Source: Gyromitra esculenta (taxonomy: Eukaryota > Ascomycota > Pezizomycetes > Pezizales > Discinaceae). From it: a stretch of DNA of 64,000 nucleotides. Below the pieces are notes generated by a model. It was not told where the DNA came from and did no database searches. It saw only the letters and a list, made by a program, of their open reading frames with translations. The stretch lies in contig JBCAML010000023.1 of the NCBI GenBank assembly GCA_038503075.1, positions 496,001-560,000 of the forward strand. The letters are read 5' to 3'. Below are positions 21,522-32,859 of this stretch, one piece after another; positions within the stretch are counted from its first letter, which is position 1, and each line of letters starts with the position of its first letter. Position numbers and translations under genes: made by a program.

Positions 21522-22261
21522 TATTGAAAATTCTCACTTGTCGAACGTTTTTTGACACTCGAAATTGGCGCAACCAAATATTCGTGAGGGCTGGTAACAC
21601 ACGACATCATCCGTACGAAAGCAAGCACAATTCAAAGCCGGTAAAAAATAAAATGCTAGTATTGATGAAAGTTACGACTCATTTGAGTTGCTGGGAGGAC
21701 AGCGGAGTAATTTTAAACCCCTTTGAAATTGTATGTCTGCGAAGACATGGAGATGCTAGCAAGATTAATCACGCGACATTGCCTGGCTTTTGGTGCACAA
21801 ATTTCGGAAAAACTTGAGTTATTTGTGCCTTGAGATAGATACAGTTGCGACGAAAGCAATCTTACTTACAACAAATCACTAGTGATGTCAAATGTGAACT
21901 ATTTGCAGTACTAACAATCGCAAAGAATGTTAGGGTTAATTAGTTAAGAAAAAGAGCTGCATGTATCCGAACACAAACGTATCGATAGAGTCTACCTTTC
22001 TGTGATTTATCGATATAGCAAACAGGCACCAGTCCGACAGTTGAATAACCCTATATTGATATGTTTGGAACATATTAGGATATCACTATACGGCAAACAT
22101 TCTTATCAAAACAGCCGAGTGACATCTCATGACGATAAATTTTAATATCGGTATTCCAGTCCGCAATGCGCACCTCAAGCACGCACCGCGCCGTCACCAT
22201 CCTGACTGTTTTCCGTGTCCCTAAGCCAAGACTGGTACCAGCCATTAACGGAGGTCTTGTA

Positions 22262-22342
22262 CTTGGGTCAGGGGTGAGGTGTTGGGAGTGGCCGAGGTGA
22301 GAAGCAGGGGAGGAATTGATTTCTCGTAGATCAGTGCTATGG
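22262..22342 (+). repeat. Left TIR of the Tc1 element
   Basis: Matches the reverse complement of 23899-23977 with substitutions and a few small gaps; the inner part GGAGGAATTGATTTCTC pairs with GGAGGAATTAATTTCTC. Confidence 0.8.
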
Positions 22343-22473
22343 GATACTCGATCGATAGTTGCAGAACGAACAATTAATTATTTCTAGCAAACACTGACTA
22401 TGATTGGAAATATTACAAATAAATACAAAACACCCCGATCGATAAAGTAAACCTGCATTGCTAAAACCGTGTC

Positions 22474-23575
22474 TCAACCTTGTACTGCAATAACTGCTTG
22501 AAACAGTTCAGGCACGGAATCAACCAGCTGCCTGACTTCAAGATCTGTGATAGTGGACCAGGGCTCTTGCATCGCTGTCATCATGTCTAGTATAGTAGTT
22601 GGTCTTTCCCCCATGCGATAAAGAAAGTTTTTCATCGTCCTCCAAGTTTCTTCAATTGGGTTGTGACTAAGAGATTAAACTGACCACTGCAGAGCAAAAT
22701 GACCATGTGCTTTGCACGCTGATTGCGCAAAGCGCGCCGCATAGGGTGAGCCACATCCTCCATAACACAAATAGGATGACCGTAAGACTGAAGCTCACAA
22801 TCGTAGGTAGGAATGAGGTGAAAGAGAAGGATGCGATTGGTGTAGATAGTGATGGTAACTTTTCCTCCACAAGCAAACGTTTACCACCGCTAGCAGATAT
22901 AGCGCTCCAAACTACTACTAAACCCAGTTTATGCAATTTCCAAGTGATGCAGTCTAAAACTTTCTCTCTACTTGGTTGGCGAATGACCCATACGTTTTCT
23001 CTCGCTCCACCAAACATGAAATACACTCACATTAGTTCAAATAACTTAGTGCTACTGTGTAAAGGTCCAATGATCGTGAACTTGGGCCCATGCAAGCCGT
23101 CTTGCTTCAGCAATTTCGTTTAAAAAAAACCTTGGCGGGAGATAACCTTCCATTGCAAAGGCTCGAAGATGTACTTTTTGAGATGTATCATTAGCTGCGA
23201 GATGGGCAATTGATGACAAAGGAAGTTGACGAAGATATGCATTAGAAATTGCCAGTTTAATTAGACATCGGCAATCATTAGGTGCAATAATGGAGGATGC
23301 CCACAATGTGGTTTTGGTTCAAGATCTGTCAAGTTGTCAAGACGGGATACAATTAAACGGAAGATTTTCAGAGTTCATGCAAGTCGAAGGATGGTCAAAC
23401 GAGAATAATGACGAAGTACTTGAGTTTCACATCGTTTTTTGTATACGATTTCGTTTCCTCGGCTTTGTTTGCAGCGTGTTTCAGTTGCACCAACAAGTTG
23501 TTCGCGTTGAGTTAAATGTGTGATTTCACGTTCAAGTCTTCTGTCCGGATCAGTTGCTAAACTTGGAGAGGACAT
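22474..23575 (-). pseudogene. Tc1-type DDE transposase, multiply disrupted
   Basis: A possible start is ATG 23575 (MSSPSLATDPD). Blocks in order: a helix-turn-helix-like region with APNDCRCLIKLAISNA and AFAMEGYLPPRF (23290-23140); EARRLAWAQVHDHWTFTQ (23125-23055), the usual RLxWAxxHxxWT motif; FMFGGARENVWVIRQPSREK and LGLVVVWSAIS; CVMEDVAHPM, holding the second catalytic Asp; then HNPIEETWRTMKNF (22650-22609), holding the third acidic residue of DD34E; and a C-terminus ending QAVIAVQG at 22474. Frame shifts lie near 22700, around the first Asp (the SDE motif is lost near 23030), and in the N-terminal part; an in-frame TAA is at 22675-22677. Cut-and-paste activity is not possible from this copy. 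Confidence 0.8.
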
Positions 23576-23898
23576 AATTATAGATAGGGAAAGTAGAAAT
23601 GAATGCGTACTATAATTATTTGAGGAAAGATTCAAAGGATGAGTCAATATGGTGACAAAATATTCTGTTGCCTGAAGAAGAGAACTGAAAGGCGCTTTGA
23701 AAGGGATTATATCTTGCAACTCTATTACCCAACCGCAAAAAAGCAAATGTCGTGTGAGAGCGAATATTTTTGGCCAAATAGCTGAAGCTAAAGCATTACC
23801 GAAGATATATTTAGAGTATTATGACTTTCAATACGCCAACTTAGCATCGTCAAACACAGCTTTTGCAGCTTGCATCGTGACATCCGTGTTGCTGAACT

Positions 23899-23977
23899 CA
23901 TGGCACTGACCTACGGAGAAATTAATTCCTCCACTGCTCCCCCCCGGTCAGTCCCAGCACTTCACCCCTGACCCGAG
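23899..23977 (-). repeat. Right TIR of the Tc1 element
   Basis: Partner of 22262-22342; see the element entry. Confidence 0.8.
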
Positions 23978-24167
23978 TATGCTGCAGGCTCTTTCTATCA
24001 TTTCTCCGAGCCCCAGCTCTCCTGAGTTGCTATCTAAGTTTGTCATGGGTCTCCAACAACATTGTACCAGTATCGACTCTCGCATTAATATGCATATTGG
24101 CGATATATTACTCATGCTTTTTATCACTGAACATTGTTTTCACATGAACAACATTCTACCCTCACCA

Positions 24168-24220
24168 GTTACGGGGGCACGTAGCTACCACAGTCCAAAT
24201 AAGGATTTTGGGCGTTGCAA
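24168..24220 (+). repeat. Dispersed repeat F6, copy 1
   Basis: GTTACGGGGGCACGTAGCTACC followed by AGTCCAAATAAGGATTTTGGG. Homologous blocks lie at 26757-26828 (minus) and 58651-58693 (plus). Confidence 0.5.
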
Positions 24221-25816
24221 CCGATTTGAAAAAACCTCACTTGCGCCCACGCAGACAAATAAATAAAGAAAAAATGGGATGAACTACATACCAGTGATTT
24301 CGCAGCATGATACATGTAGTCAAGAAATTTATATTAGAACTTAATAGTCATGTTAATGTCTCCACTGCTAGCCAAAAAATAAAGTCTGTTCGATACCTAA
24401 CAACACTCTTCAGACAGATTGGACCCACAATAACCGCTAAAGACAGCAGATATGTAAGAAAACATATTAAGGCTACAGGAAAGCATATTAATAGAGGCGG
24501 GTTTTAATCTTTATGGAAAAATTGTGGTTCGCTGTTGTTGAAGTGTTTTCCGTTGCTTGTACCGAACCAAATAGACTTTATTTTTTGGCTAGTATCCCTT
24601 CGTCCGTAGCACATTTCGGCCATAGCAATGGGTGTATTTATGCCGTACTTTTATCTCTCCCAAAACTAAAAAAAAATTTAAAAATGATAATAAAGTAGGA
24701 TATAGAGTTCAACTATCCCAAGAAAATTATATTAAATATTTGAATCTATTGACCAAACTCCAAAGTTGTTAGCAATGAAATTGTAAAGTACCTTAATTAA
24801 GTGACCTAGGTTTTTTGAATAGCAACCACACCTTTAAAAGTGAATTCTACCCCTGTAGAAACCGGTACTACCTTTAAGAAGAGAGGAAGTCTAGGTCAAA
24901 AAATAATTAGAACTTTAGGGGCACTAGTGGCGGAATAATGGTCCTGAATGTCCAAACTGCTGTGTTGATGCCTTATTCTTACCAAATTTACTAGCAAATA
25001 ATGGCGAAAACTACTAAAAATCGCTAAAAACAATCAAAATTTCGACTTTTCAACACTGTAAAAGTCAACCCCAGCAATGGCGCAAAAATTTGTGGGTCTA
25101 ATACAAAATTTCTTAGCTATTCAATCCACCAGAAAAGAAATTTGAGAATACAGTTGGAACTATTGAAGGAAAAAATTGGGGTTGGAGCTGGGGGTCATTT
25201 TCAGGGCTAAAAATACACTCTCAGAAACAGTAACCTAATAAAGTAGTAAGCAACTAATTTTAAATTTAGCATGCTAGCCATAAAGAATACATAGTAATAA
25301 ACCTCTAGGAAAGATTGTAGATTTATTAAATAGGTTGAAGTGGGGTTAGAGGTTGTCACTTTATTTTGTGGCCTGTACAGGCCAGATACAGCAAGGTTAC
25401 GGTTGAAGGGATATATGGCAATCTACCACCGTATTTTATTTAAAAAAAAATCAGGAAAAGTAAAACCAATTAGATAAAATTTAGCTATCAACTTGAATTA
25501 CATGTAGTTAAGGGGTGCCAATAGCTGTGGACTGAGGTTAAAATTCACACTCAAGCTTAAGGTTGCTTCTGACTTCTAGGTTTTACGCTTGTTAAAACCT
25601 GAATTCATACTAACAAATTCAGTACGTCAACAACCACAAAAAGGTGGACTTTTTTGCAAAAGCATTGGCAAATCTTTAATATATATGAGTAAGACTCAGA
25701 CTTTCATATAATTTAATTAATTAATTACAGCATAGAGAGGGGCTTCAAGTTCATTGAGGTCTGACAGTGATTTTAAGATGACAGTTGCAAAAAAGAGTGC
25801 TTGGCCATGAACCTCG
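24221..25816. other. AT-rich intergenic; no supported gene
   Basis: Low-complexity A/T stretches, no coding composition. Confidence 0.3.
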
Positions 25817-25821
25817 CTTAC

Positions 25822-26216
25822 TTTCATGGATGGATGTTATGTTGATCGGTTAGGTACATGGGTACACGGTTGTCGGGTTTCGTTGTTGTTCTTTGTGTTT
25901 CTATGAGTGTCTCGCTACAATGGGTCATGTCTTTGTCATCGAAAGGGTTGGAACGTGGTATATAAGCGAAGGGATTTCCCCTCATCTTGTACTTTTCCTT
26001 CTTCTTTCTTTAAGCAACGTCTTCTATTGTACACTCACATATAAACCTTCGATTACACCTCGTAATCTTTCGCCGTCGCCGTCTTCAAGTCATCATAACT
26101 TGAACCATTCGTAGAGCCTGTAGAACCCTTGCACTCTCTCCTGTCGTTGGTTTCTCGTTCAAGTAGCACTGCTTATCTCGGGGGATACCTGAGAGCTTGA
26201 CGAATCGCTCTTGAGA
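25822..26216 (+). mobile_element. Family R element, copy c, perfect 5 bp target duplication
   Basis: 395 bp from TTTCATGG to CTCTTGAGA, flanked exactly by CTTAC at 25817-25821 and 26217-26221. TATA box 25959-25966. It is closest to copy e (48056-48466): both share ACACCTCGTAATCTTTCGCC and GGGGGATACCTGAGAGC. Confidence 0.8.
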
Positions 26217-26221
26217 CTTAC

Positions 26222-28925
26222 AGTCACAGTCTATAGTAGGAACTAGCCTAGTCTCATGCAAAGAGGAATAAATAAAAATCCAACAGAACATTTTTTATAG
26301 TATCTGGACCTGTACCTACAACGGTTGTGGGGCTAGAGAGTTATTTTGGCCCCACCTATTTGAAGTAGGTATGTATGCCTTGAACAAAGGTTGGTATTTA
26401 GCAATTCATCATGATGGTCTGCCGGTGAGCCTTTTTATGACACCACTACCATATTATAAAGAAATACTAAGTTGAATCAAGTTTCGGAGAACTGCCTGCT
26501 CCAGCAATCAAGGGTTAGCCCAGAGTTTTTTCCTGAAATACTTGCTTGTAACCCTGACCCTTATCCACTTTGCCACCAAATGCCACCAAATTACAACAGC
26601 AAAGTACCCCTAAAAAATAATTGAAGTTGATAGTTAAATTTTACTTTACTAGTTCTACCATTTCCGATTTTCTTTTCTCTTTTTTTAGCAAAATATTTTT
26701 TAATGTGGTGGTGGTTGTTTGGGTTTTGCTGGCGTTCTCGCCATAATTAGCATTTTCGTTGCAATGCCCAAAATCCCAAAATCCCAAAACCCTTATTTGG
26801 ACTTTGGTAGCTACGCGCCTCCGTAACTAGTCAATATCAACATGAATTTCAGTCAGAGGAGTGTTTCCACCGGCGGAATATATAAATTTTGTTACTTCCG
26901 CGTGCAGAGGATATTCCCCAGATGCACCCCGTCATGTTCGATCAAAATCTTCTTTCCGTGCCGTTAGTTGGCTTTACTAACTCGCAGAGGGTAAAAAGAT
27001 CGTCACAGCTCACCTTCTCCGGCTCTCATACCTTCTGCTGTGCAATTGTTTGGAGAAGACGAATACTGATAAACTGTATGTGCTATCTCATCCTTACTGT
27101 GAATGAACTAACAGTGCCGGCCCAGCCCGTCCGTGGGCCCGATTGCTCATCCTGGCCCGCACGCTGTAAGCACTGGTTTGAACCCAACTTGATCTGATTA
27201 AGCTGGGTCGAAAATATAATTCTTCGCTTCAGAATCTTTGATGCTGCTCTCCGTACTGGAGCTTAGCTGGTGTAAAGACACCCGTCCAGTGTGAAGCTTC
27301 TCGATAGTAGTTGCAGCTTTTGCAGTTGTTAAGGGGAAGCAACGTCGCCTAGTGAAAACATTCATAAATTTGCGACGTTCTCGCTGCCATACACTATTCT
27401 ACAGGGAAAACGTTAGTCTGCAACCATTCAATATTGCGTTCCAGGACGATATTAATCGAGGGCGGGCGACCTACAGAATATGATCTGGCCTGACCCTATG
27501 TCATAGTCTGCACGGACTGCCCTACTTCAAATATGGAACTTTTAAGACGTGGGGGCTTTTCCGAAGAGAAGTATGACGTGAACTCTGTTCAGCTAAGCTT
27601 GAAGCTATCGTCAGTGTACTCGTTTCAGCGAGGAAGAGGGCAGATGGCCTCCTTTACCTCCTATCTTCGAATTGGGTGTACTTTGCGAAGGAGGAATTTT
27701 GTGGGAAGTGTTTGCCTCATACCAACAGCCCAAGGAGAGCAGCAGCCGTCAATTCTGTCTCCCCCATGCTTAGAAATTCGTATGGATAGGAGTTTATTTG
27801 TCACATAAGCTATTCTAGTAGCAACCTCTAGCCCTATGGAAGATTCGTCCCATTCAGATCACCAGAGGCTGGAGACTTGTTGTTGGTATTAAGCTATCTG
27901 GAGTTTGTGTGTATGGGGATTATGTCATGTGATAACGTCACCACCTCTGATTCATCTTCCATGGGGTAAGGAGGATAAATCACTTGACTGATAATCCCTT
28001 GCCCGTATTGGTTACTAAGAATGACTATTGTTGAATCGTGTGAATCGTGACCAGCCATAGAGCAGCCCGAAGCGGGCTAGGCGGACCGGCGTGGAGAGGA
28101 ATAAGGTATATGACCACAGCTGCTAACCTGTTGATATTACCGAGCACGTCTTATTCCACGAGCTCAGAAGTAATCGTACTAGTAGAAGGTTAGAGAGGAG
28201 TCTAGTGAACACGGAGGTGTTACTCTCTCCATCGGAGATATGCTGCGATTTGCATTCTTCTAGTTTTACTAAACAGTGTAGGTCCAAGTAATATGAACAG
28301 CACTCTGAACGGATTGATTATCCATGCAAGCGTTGCGTAGGTTTGGGAAGAAAGACTACTGTCTTTTGTCGCGCTAGCACGTTCGGCAGACTTTCCCCTA
28401 CACCTGTGTACAACAGAGACTCCGATTATAGCAATCGAGAGACTGATATACTCTAGATAGTATTCTATACATACTGCGTACAGCTTTCGACATTCCATAC
28501 CACTCGATCATACCTTATCTCTTTAACTTGTTGCCAACAGTCATTTGTAGGGCATGGAATATATTGATTATGCCACGGCCGAGACAGACAACTACTGGCC
28601 TCAATGTCACGCTTGACTGCATGAGAAAGAAAGACATGAATCCGAACTTGCTTGCCAGCTCCACGACGTCTTAAGTCTCTATACTTTTCCCGCTACGGCG
28701 ATATCAAACGCTCAGTCCCGGTTAAACTTGGGCTGTGAAGCCTGGCGCCATAAGTTTTAATCCTAATGTTCTACAAACACAATCCACTGTCGCATAATAG
28801 AAACCTTACGAGATCTCGTCATTTCTGGCATCTGGAAGTTCGTTTTTAGGGGTATTCAATTACTAATCTTTTTCCCACGGCCGCTATTCGCTCAGAGCCT
28901 GATCTTGCTGCTAAGTGAAGGCTAA
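26222..28925. other. Intergenic apart from an F6 copy
   Basis: Holds the minus-strand F6 block (26757-26828). Frames at 26889-27197 and 27533-27808 are short and unsupported. Confidence 0.25.
26757..26828 (-). repeat. Dispersed repeat F6, copy 2
   Basis: Minus strand reads GTTACGGAGGCGCGTAGCTACC then AAGTCCAAATAAGGGTTTTGGG, followed by a short GATTTTGG tandem. Confidence 0.5.
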
Positions 28926-29200
28926 TTGCGCCGCAGCGAGAGGGAACCACAGGCCGCTTTCCCTGATGTCTTTCCTACACCAGCCGATAGTGAACGTACG
29001 CCAATTTCGGATTCCAGGGAACTCAATTTCCTTATTATTTATCTAGGTAAGAGCAAACGTGCAATAATAGTGCAGGTTGGATGGCGACGGATAAACGAAC
29101 TGCTTTTTGTCTGATTTCAGGAAATGGCAATCCTGCTGCCGGATGGCCTGGTCGCTCTGTTCTGGTGCGAGAACCTCAGCGTTATCAAAAGTCGAAATGA
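28926..29200 (+). CDS. Possible small spliced ORF (low support)
   Basis: A 40-codon open stretch ends at a good 5' splice site (GTAAGA at 29047) and resumes after TCTGATTTCAG (29120) in phase, giving ~66 residues to a TGA at 29198-29200. The 74 nt intron length is usual for filamentous fungi. The product is Ser/Pro/Arg-rich and unrecognised. The first Met is simply the first in frame. An antisense 66-codon frame overlaps, so this is tentative. Confidence 0.15.
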
Positions 29201-30622
29201 GGAAGTTAGTCATCATCTTTCTATATCCCTTTGCCATATTCACGTTCCACGGCTATCTGCTTGAGTTCGCCGTGCCTGTAGGTTATTCTCGGTTAGTTCG
29301 GTGGGCGTGGTTTGGTCTTGTATCTCTTCTGTTAGGACTTAGGGCTCCTTGAGTTAGGTTGTCAGGGCTCGCTTAGAAAAGCCCTGGTTGGTCAGGAGGT
29401 CTCGTTTTTGACACAGTGTTTTCCTCCAGCAACACGTCCCCTCCGACAGCGAAATTCCTCCCAACAAAATCTTCCGAACACAAAGACGGATTTCATTCGT
29501 CGGTAGTATGGAAGATTGTGTTAGAGAAAGTACAATTAGTTTGCAAAATGCTACGGAGTAACTCAGAGGGATAGAATACTCGACGAACGGGATGAACACC
29601 AGACAGGAAGCTTGCCATGAGTGAGTCCTTAGGATACATAAGGCTCAAGCAGAAGACAATCATACCCAGTTAATTGCGATATACGAATATATCAAGTAAC
29701 AACGTCAGTGTGGAGCAACCGATGTAAGTTTACACCAATAGGGGCATTCAGTGTCAACCCGATAACAGACTGTAAAGAAACTAGGCGTGACAAAGGCTTT
29801 CTTGATACGAATAACAACATTAATTCACGCATGGAAGCTTCTACGACTGAGCCTGACATCGGTTATGCCAACCTCAATGAAAAACTTAAGAGTCTTAGAC
29901 GAGATTGCAGAGAGATTTCGGCAGAAACCAATTCCCTAATCCTGTTGATGGTTACCAAGAACGGTTAACAACACTCTCCCTCGCTTTCCTAAACTCCTCT
30001 GTACACTGCTCCGCATAATTTGTTTAGTGTGTTGCGTCTCCCTTGATCAATTTCTACGCATACTTGAACACTGGTTTCTCCGCCTATATACCCATTGTGT
30101 TTCTATATCACTCCAGCTACTATATAGCTCTTCTCCTTCGAGCCCCCCTTACTCACTATAGTATAAAGAACGTAAAAGGATGATAGTCATATGCACTGCC
30201 TATTCAACTGATTCTTATTAGCTGGCTCAGGCTTGACTGTGACTAAGCTACGTTACCGTAACGGAACATGGCACGTGTATTCGTAAATGTAGCCAATGGT
30301 TGTGGGCCGCTGTCTCAACACCCACAATCGGTAGACTGGTTCCAGAACGACGAGATAGCTTAAGATCATAAACCTAATGGTCTGTAACCTTTACAAGTCA
30401 TCAGTGCTACATGTAGTAGCTTCAAAAAGTACCGAGCGAAGCGAAACCCTAACCCACACAGGAACCTCCGAGCTGGAGCCTAAACCCACAACTAACACCA
30501 ACTATTACATGCTAGTTTTGTTGATTACATGTAGTAGCGATTTACACCAAGTCTGCCTGGCATATTTGAAAGATTTATACATAAAAAAGACGATTGAGAC
30601 AGGCTCGGAATCGGAGTATCCT

Positions 30623-30666
30623 TGCGGGTTGAATGTACCTAATGAATAAACAACAACAACAACAAC
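30623..30666 (+). mobile_element. Ultra-short 5'-truncated retro-insertion with (AAC)n tail
   Basis: 44 bp containing GGGTTGAATG ... AATGAATAA and ending in an (AAC)5-6 tail. It is flanked by AATCGGAGTATCCT (30609-30622) and AATCGGAGTTTCCT (30667-30680), a 14 bp duplication with one mismatch. The 3' end resembles the end of family X (GGGTTGGATG ... AATGAA plus a trinucleotide tail). Target-primed reverse transcription by a non-LTR element is the likely origin. Confidence 0.5.
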
Positions 30667-30680
30667 AATCGGAGTTTCCT

Positions 30681-30735
30681 ATATGGGTTAGGTGTTATAT
30701 GGGTTAGGGTTATGTGGGTTAGGGGTTCTAGTCGC
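30681..30735 (+). repeat. Short (ATATGGGTTAGG)-like telomere-motif array
   Basis: GGGTTAG occurs three times within 45 bp in variants of a ~14 bp unit. Interstitial, not a chromosome end by itself. Confidence 0.4.
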
Positions 30736-30866
30736 TCGATGCTTTTGAAGCTGCTGTACTTGTGATTGTGTTTGTAAGAGTGCAATGTGAGCGTTCTGAT
30801 ACTTACTACGGCGGTTAAACTATAGAATAACCAAACGAGGAAGTGGAGCGCCAAGTGTTGGATATA

Positions 30867-31055
30867 CAGTGGAATCTCGATAGTGGCATACGGCTGGGAA
30901 TGAAAAATGGTATGCTGGTGGCGAGATACATGTATGCTTCTGGAGAGTGGAATCATAGCGCCGATTTGCCATACATTTATCATTGGGGATATTGAGCAAT
31001 ATGTCATTATCGAGAATATGCTACTATCGGGTATACTACTGTCGAGACTCCACTG
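30867..31055. mobile_element. Pogo-type MITE (189 bp)
   Basis: Left terminus CAGTGGAATCTCGATAGTGG and right terminus (reverse complement) CAGTGGAGTCTCGACAGTAG form TIRs of about 25 bp. TA lies on both sides (30865-30866, 31056-31057). The CAGTGGAAYCTCGA type of end is common in pogo/Fot1-like elements. No coding capacity; it needs a transposase in trans. Confidence 0.65.
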
Positions 31056-31069
31056 TATTATATATATCT

Positions 31070-31939
31070 ATAAGCTTCCTAGGGCTCGCGTTTTGAGACG
31101 GGATACCTGTTCGACTGGAAGCTTTGGTTAATACGGGGACTGCTCGGGCCGATCTATTCGGTGCCCAATGAGTACTCCATACCCCGGCTTAAATGGTTTA
31201 ATGGGGGGTATATATAGGGGCTTTATGCCCACAATAGAGTTGCCTTTCACTTCTCTACACCGAAGCCCGCCAAGCCACGAGTGATTATTCATGTTTTTAG
31301 TATTGCCCCACCACGAGTTAAGATATTTACAGTAATTCCCCACCACCGCCCGTGCTATCGACGTGTCTTTTTTAAAATATTGCGCCCCTACAACATCAGC
31401 AAAAAAAAAAAAGCACCCGGACACAAACTGACGCCTGGGAGGGCTGTATAATTACGCCCAATGAGTTTCAGGTCACCCACGGCGCCTGGGTGCTCCCCCC
31501 ACCCACATCCCGACCGCCCGGAGATCGCCCGGAGGCCGTGCTTTTGACCCCCCCATGCTGCGCGCCCGGAACCCTTTTTCTCCACAGCTTTCTCCTGGTG
31601 CCCTGCGCAACCCTAGCCCTGGGGACTTGGAGAAAAAAAATTCGGGAAAAAAATTGACTTCGAGAAAAATGCTAAGTCGAAACCCTGACCCTAGGGACTA
31701 GAGAATCCTCGCGAGAGCAAGATATGTCAAACCCTAACCCACGGTTACCCTACCTGTGCAGGGGTTATCCGACCTCGCTAGGCGACGTTGCCCCGACCCA
31801 ACCCCCTCTTTCCATATCAACACCATTCCCCTCCCATTCTCTCCATTCTCCACTCCTTCCTCTCCACAGACGAATAGTGCTAACATCGTGTGTATTCTAG
31901 TACCCAAAGTCTTTGGGCTTTCGACCCTCCCCATTTAGG
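31070..31939. other. Intergenic; telomere-like motif
   Basis: No gene supported. Contains AAACCCTAACCC at 31730-31741 and a related AACCCTGACCC at 31681-31691. Confidence 0.3.
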
Positions 31940-32460
31940 ATCCGCCTGTTTCGACGCCTGTTTTCCTGCCTGCTTTCCTGCTTGCTAAAGCACCTGTTTC
32001 CTGAAAGCTATCCAGCTCGCCTTGGGGTCTGTTTCCTGCCTGCTTTCCTACCTGTTTACTTGCTTACCTGCTCGCTTAGGCGCCTATTTTCCTGCCTGCT
32101 TCGGAGCCCGCTTCCTGCTTGCTCAGGGGCTTGTCTCCCGCCTGTTCGGGGCCTCATTCGGGGCCTGTTTTCCTGCCTACTCCGGGGCCTGTTTCCTGCC
32201 CGCTCGCCCGCCAGCCCCCCTACCGGCCCTCCTACCAGCTTGCCCGCCAGCTCCACTACTAGCTCGCCTGTCAGCTCCACTACTAGCTCGCCTGTCAGCT
32301 GCCCTGTCGGTTCGCCCGCCAGCTTACCTGCCTGTTCGCGCGCCAGCTGCCCTGTCGGTTCGCGCGCCAGCTGCCCTGTCGGTTCGCGCGCCAGCTGCCC
32401 TGTCGGTTCGCGCGCCAGCTGCCCTGTCGGTTCGCCCGCCAGCTTACCTGCCTGTTCACG
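31940..32460. repeat. C/T-rich minisatellite with 24 bp core repeats
   Basis: Begins with degenerate TTTCCTGCCTGC units. Four tandem copies of a 24 bp unit (CAGCTGCCCTGTCGGTTCGC plus GCGC) lie at 32344, 32368, 32392 and 32416. A longer 120 bp period (5 x 24) brings back GGTTCGCCCGCCAGCTTACC at about 32309 and 32429. Two plus frames of 205 and 213 codons stay open across it because the units lack stops; in one the unit reads ASCPVGSR. I consider these frames by-products of the repeat. Confidence 0.75.
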
Positions 32461-32859
32461 TCTTCAGGAAAGTAGTGGGCTTGATCTCAATCTCACAATC
32501 TCAAATTTCCTGCACCGTGGTGGGAACTAAATTAAGCTGTTGTATTCAATTTGACTGGCGATGTGTTGTTTTCGAGCAGGATGCTGCTGCTGTATTTATC
32601 ATATGTGCTCTGAGATCTAAAATCGATATGCGTTTGGGTCAATATGTGTATAAAAATATGTGATATCTAAAGATATAGCGAATCAGCTCATCAGGCCCAG
32701 CACTAGCGATAGATTACTGTGTATTCATCACTTTCCCTTCGTGCTCAAACGGACACGCCATCGTCGCATTTCTTCCTTTCATACAAGTTGGTATTTTTCG
32801 ATTTTAGATCCATTTCTTCACAGGCAAATAAAATACTCTCCTACATACGCCGACCTTGC

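Larger units (their letters stand above)
22262..23977 (-). mobile_element. Complete but inactive Tc1-type DNA transposon (1716 bp)
   Basis: Left end CTTGGGTCAGGGGTGAGGTG and right end (reverse complement) CTCGGGTCAGGGGTGAAGTG begin terminal inverted repeats of ~80 bp (22262-22342 and 23899-23977). Both are flanked by the dinucleotide TA (22260-22261 and 23978-23979), the Tc1/mariner target duplication. Length is typical for the superfamily. The enclosed minus-strand transposase is disrupted. Confidence 0.85.

Noticed and set aside
28926..29243. Confident spliced gene
   Set aside because: Good splice-site words but only ~66 residues, no homology recognised, and an equally long antisense frame; kept only as a low-confidence entry.
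31913..32663. 205- and 213-codon plus-strand frames
   Set aside because: Both are open because the C/T-rich 24 bp repeats lack stops; composition is repeat-driven and neither has a credible start or domain.
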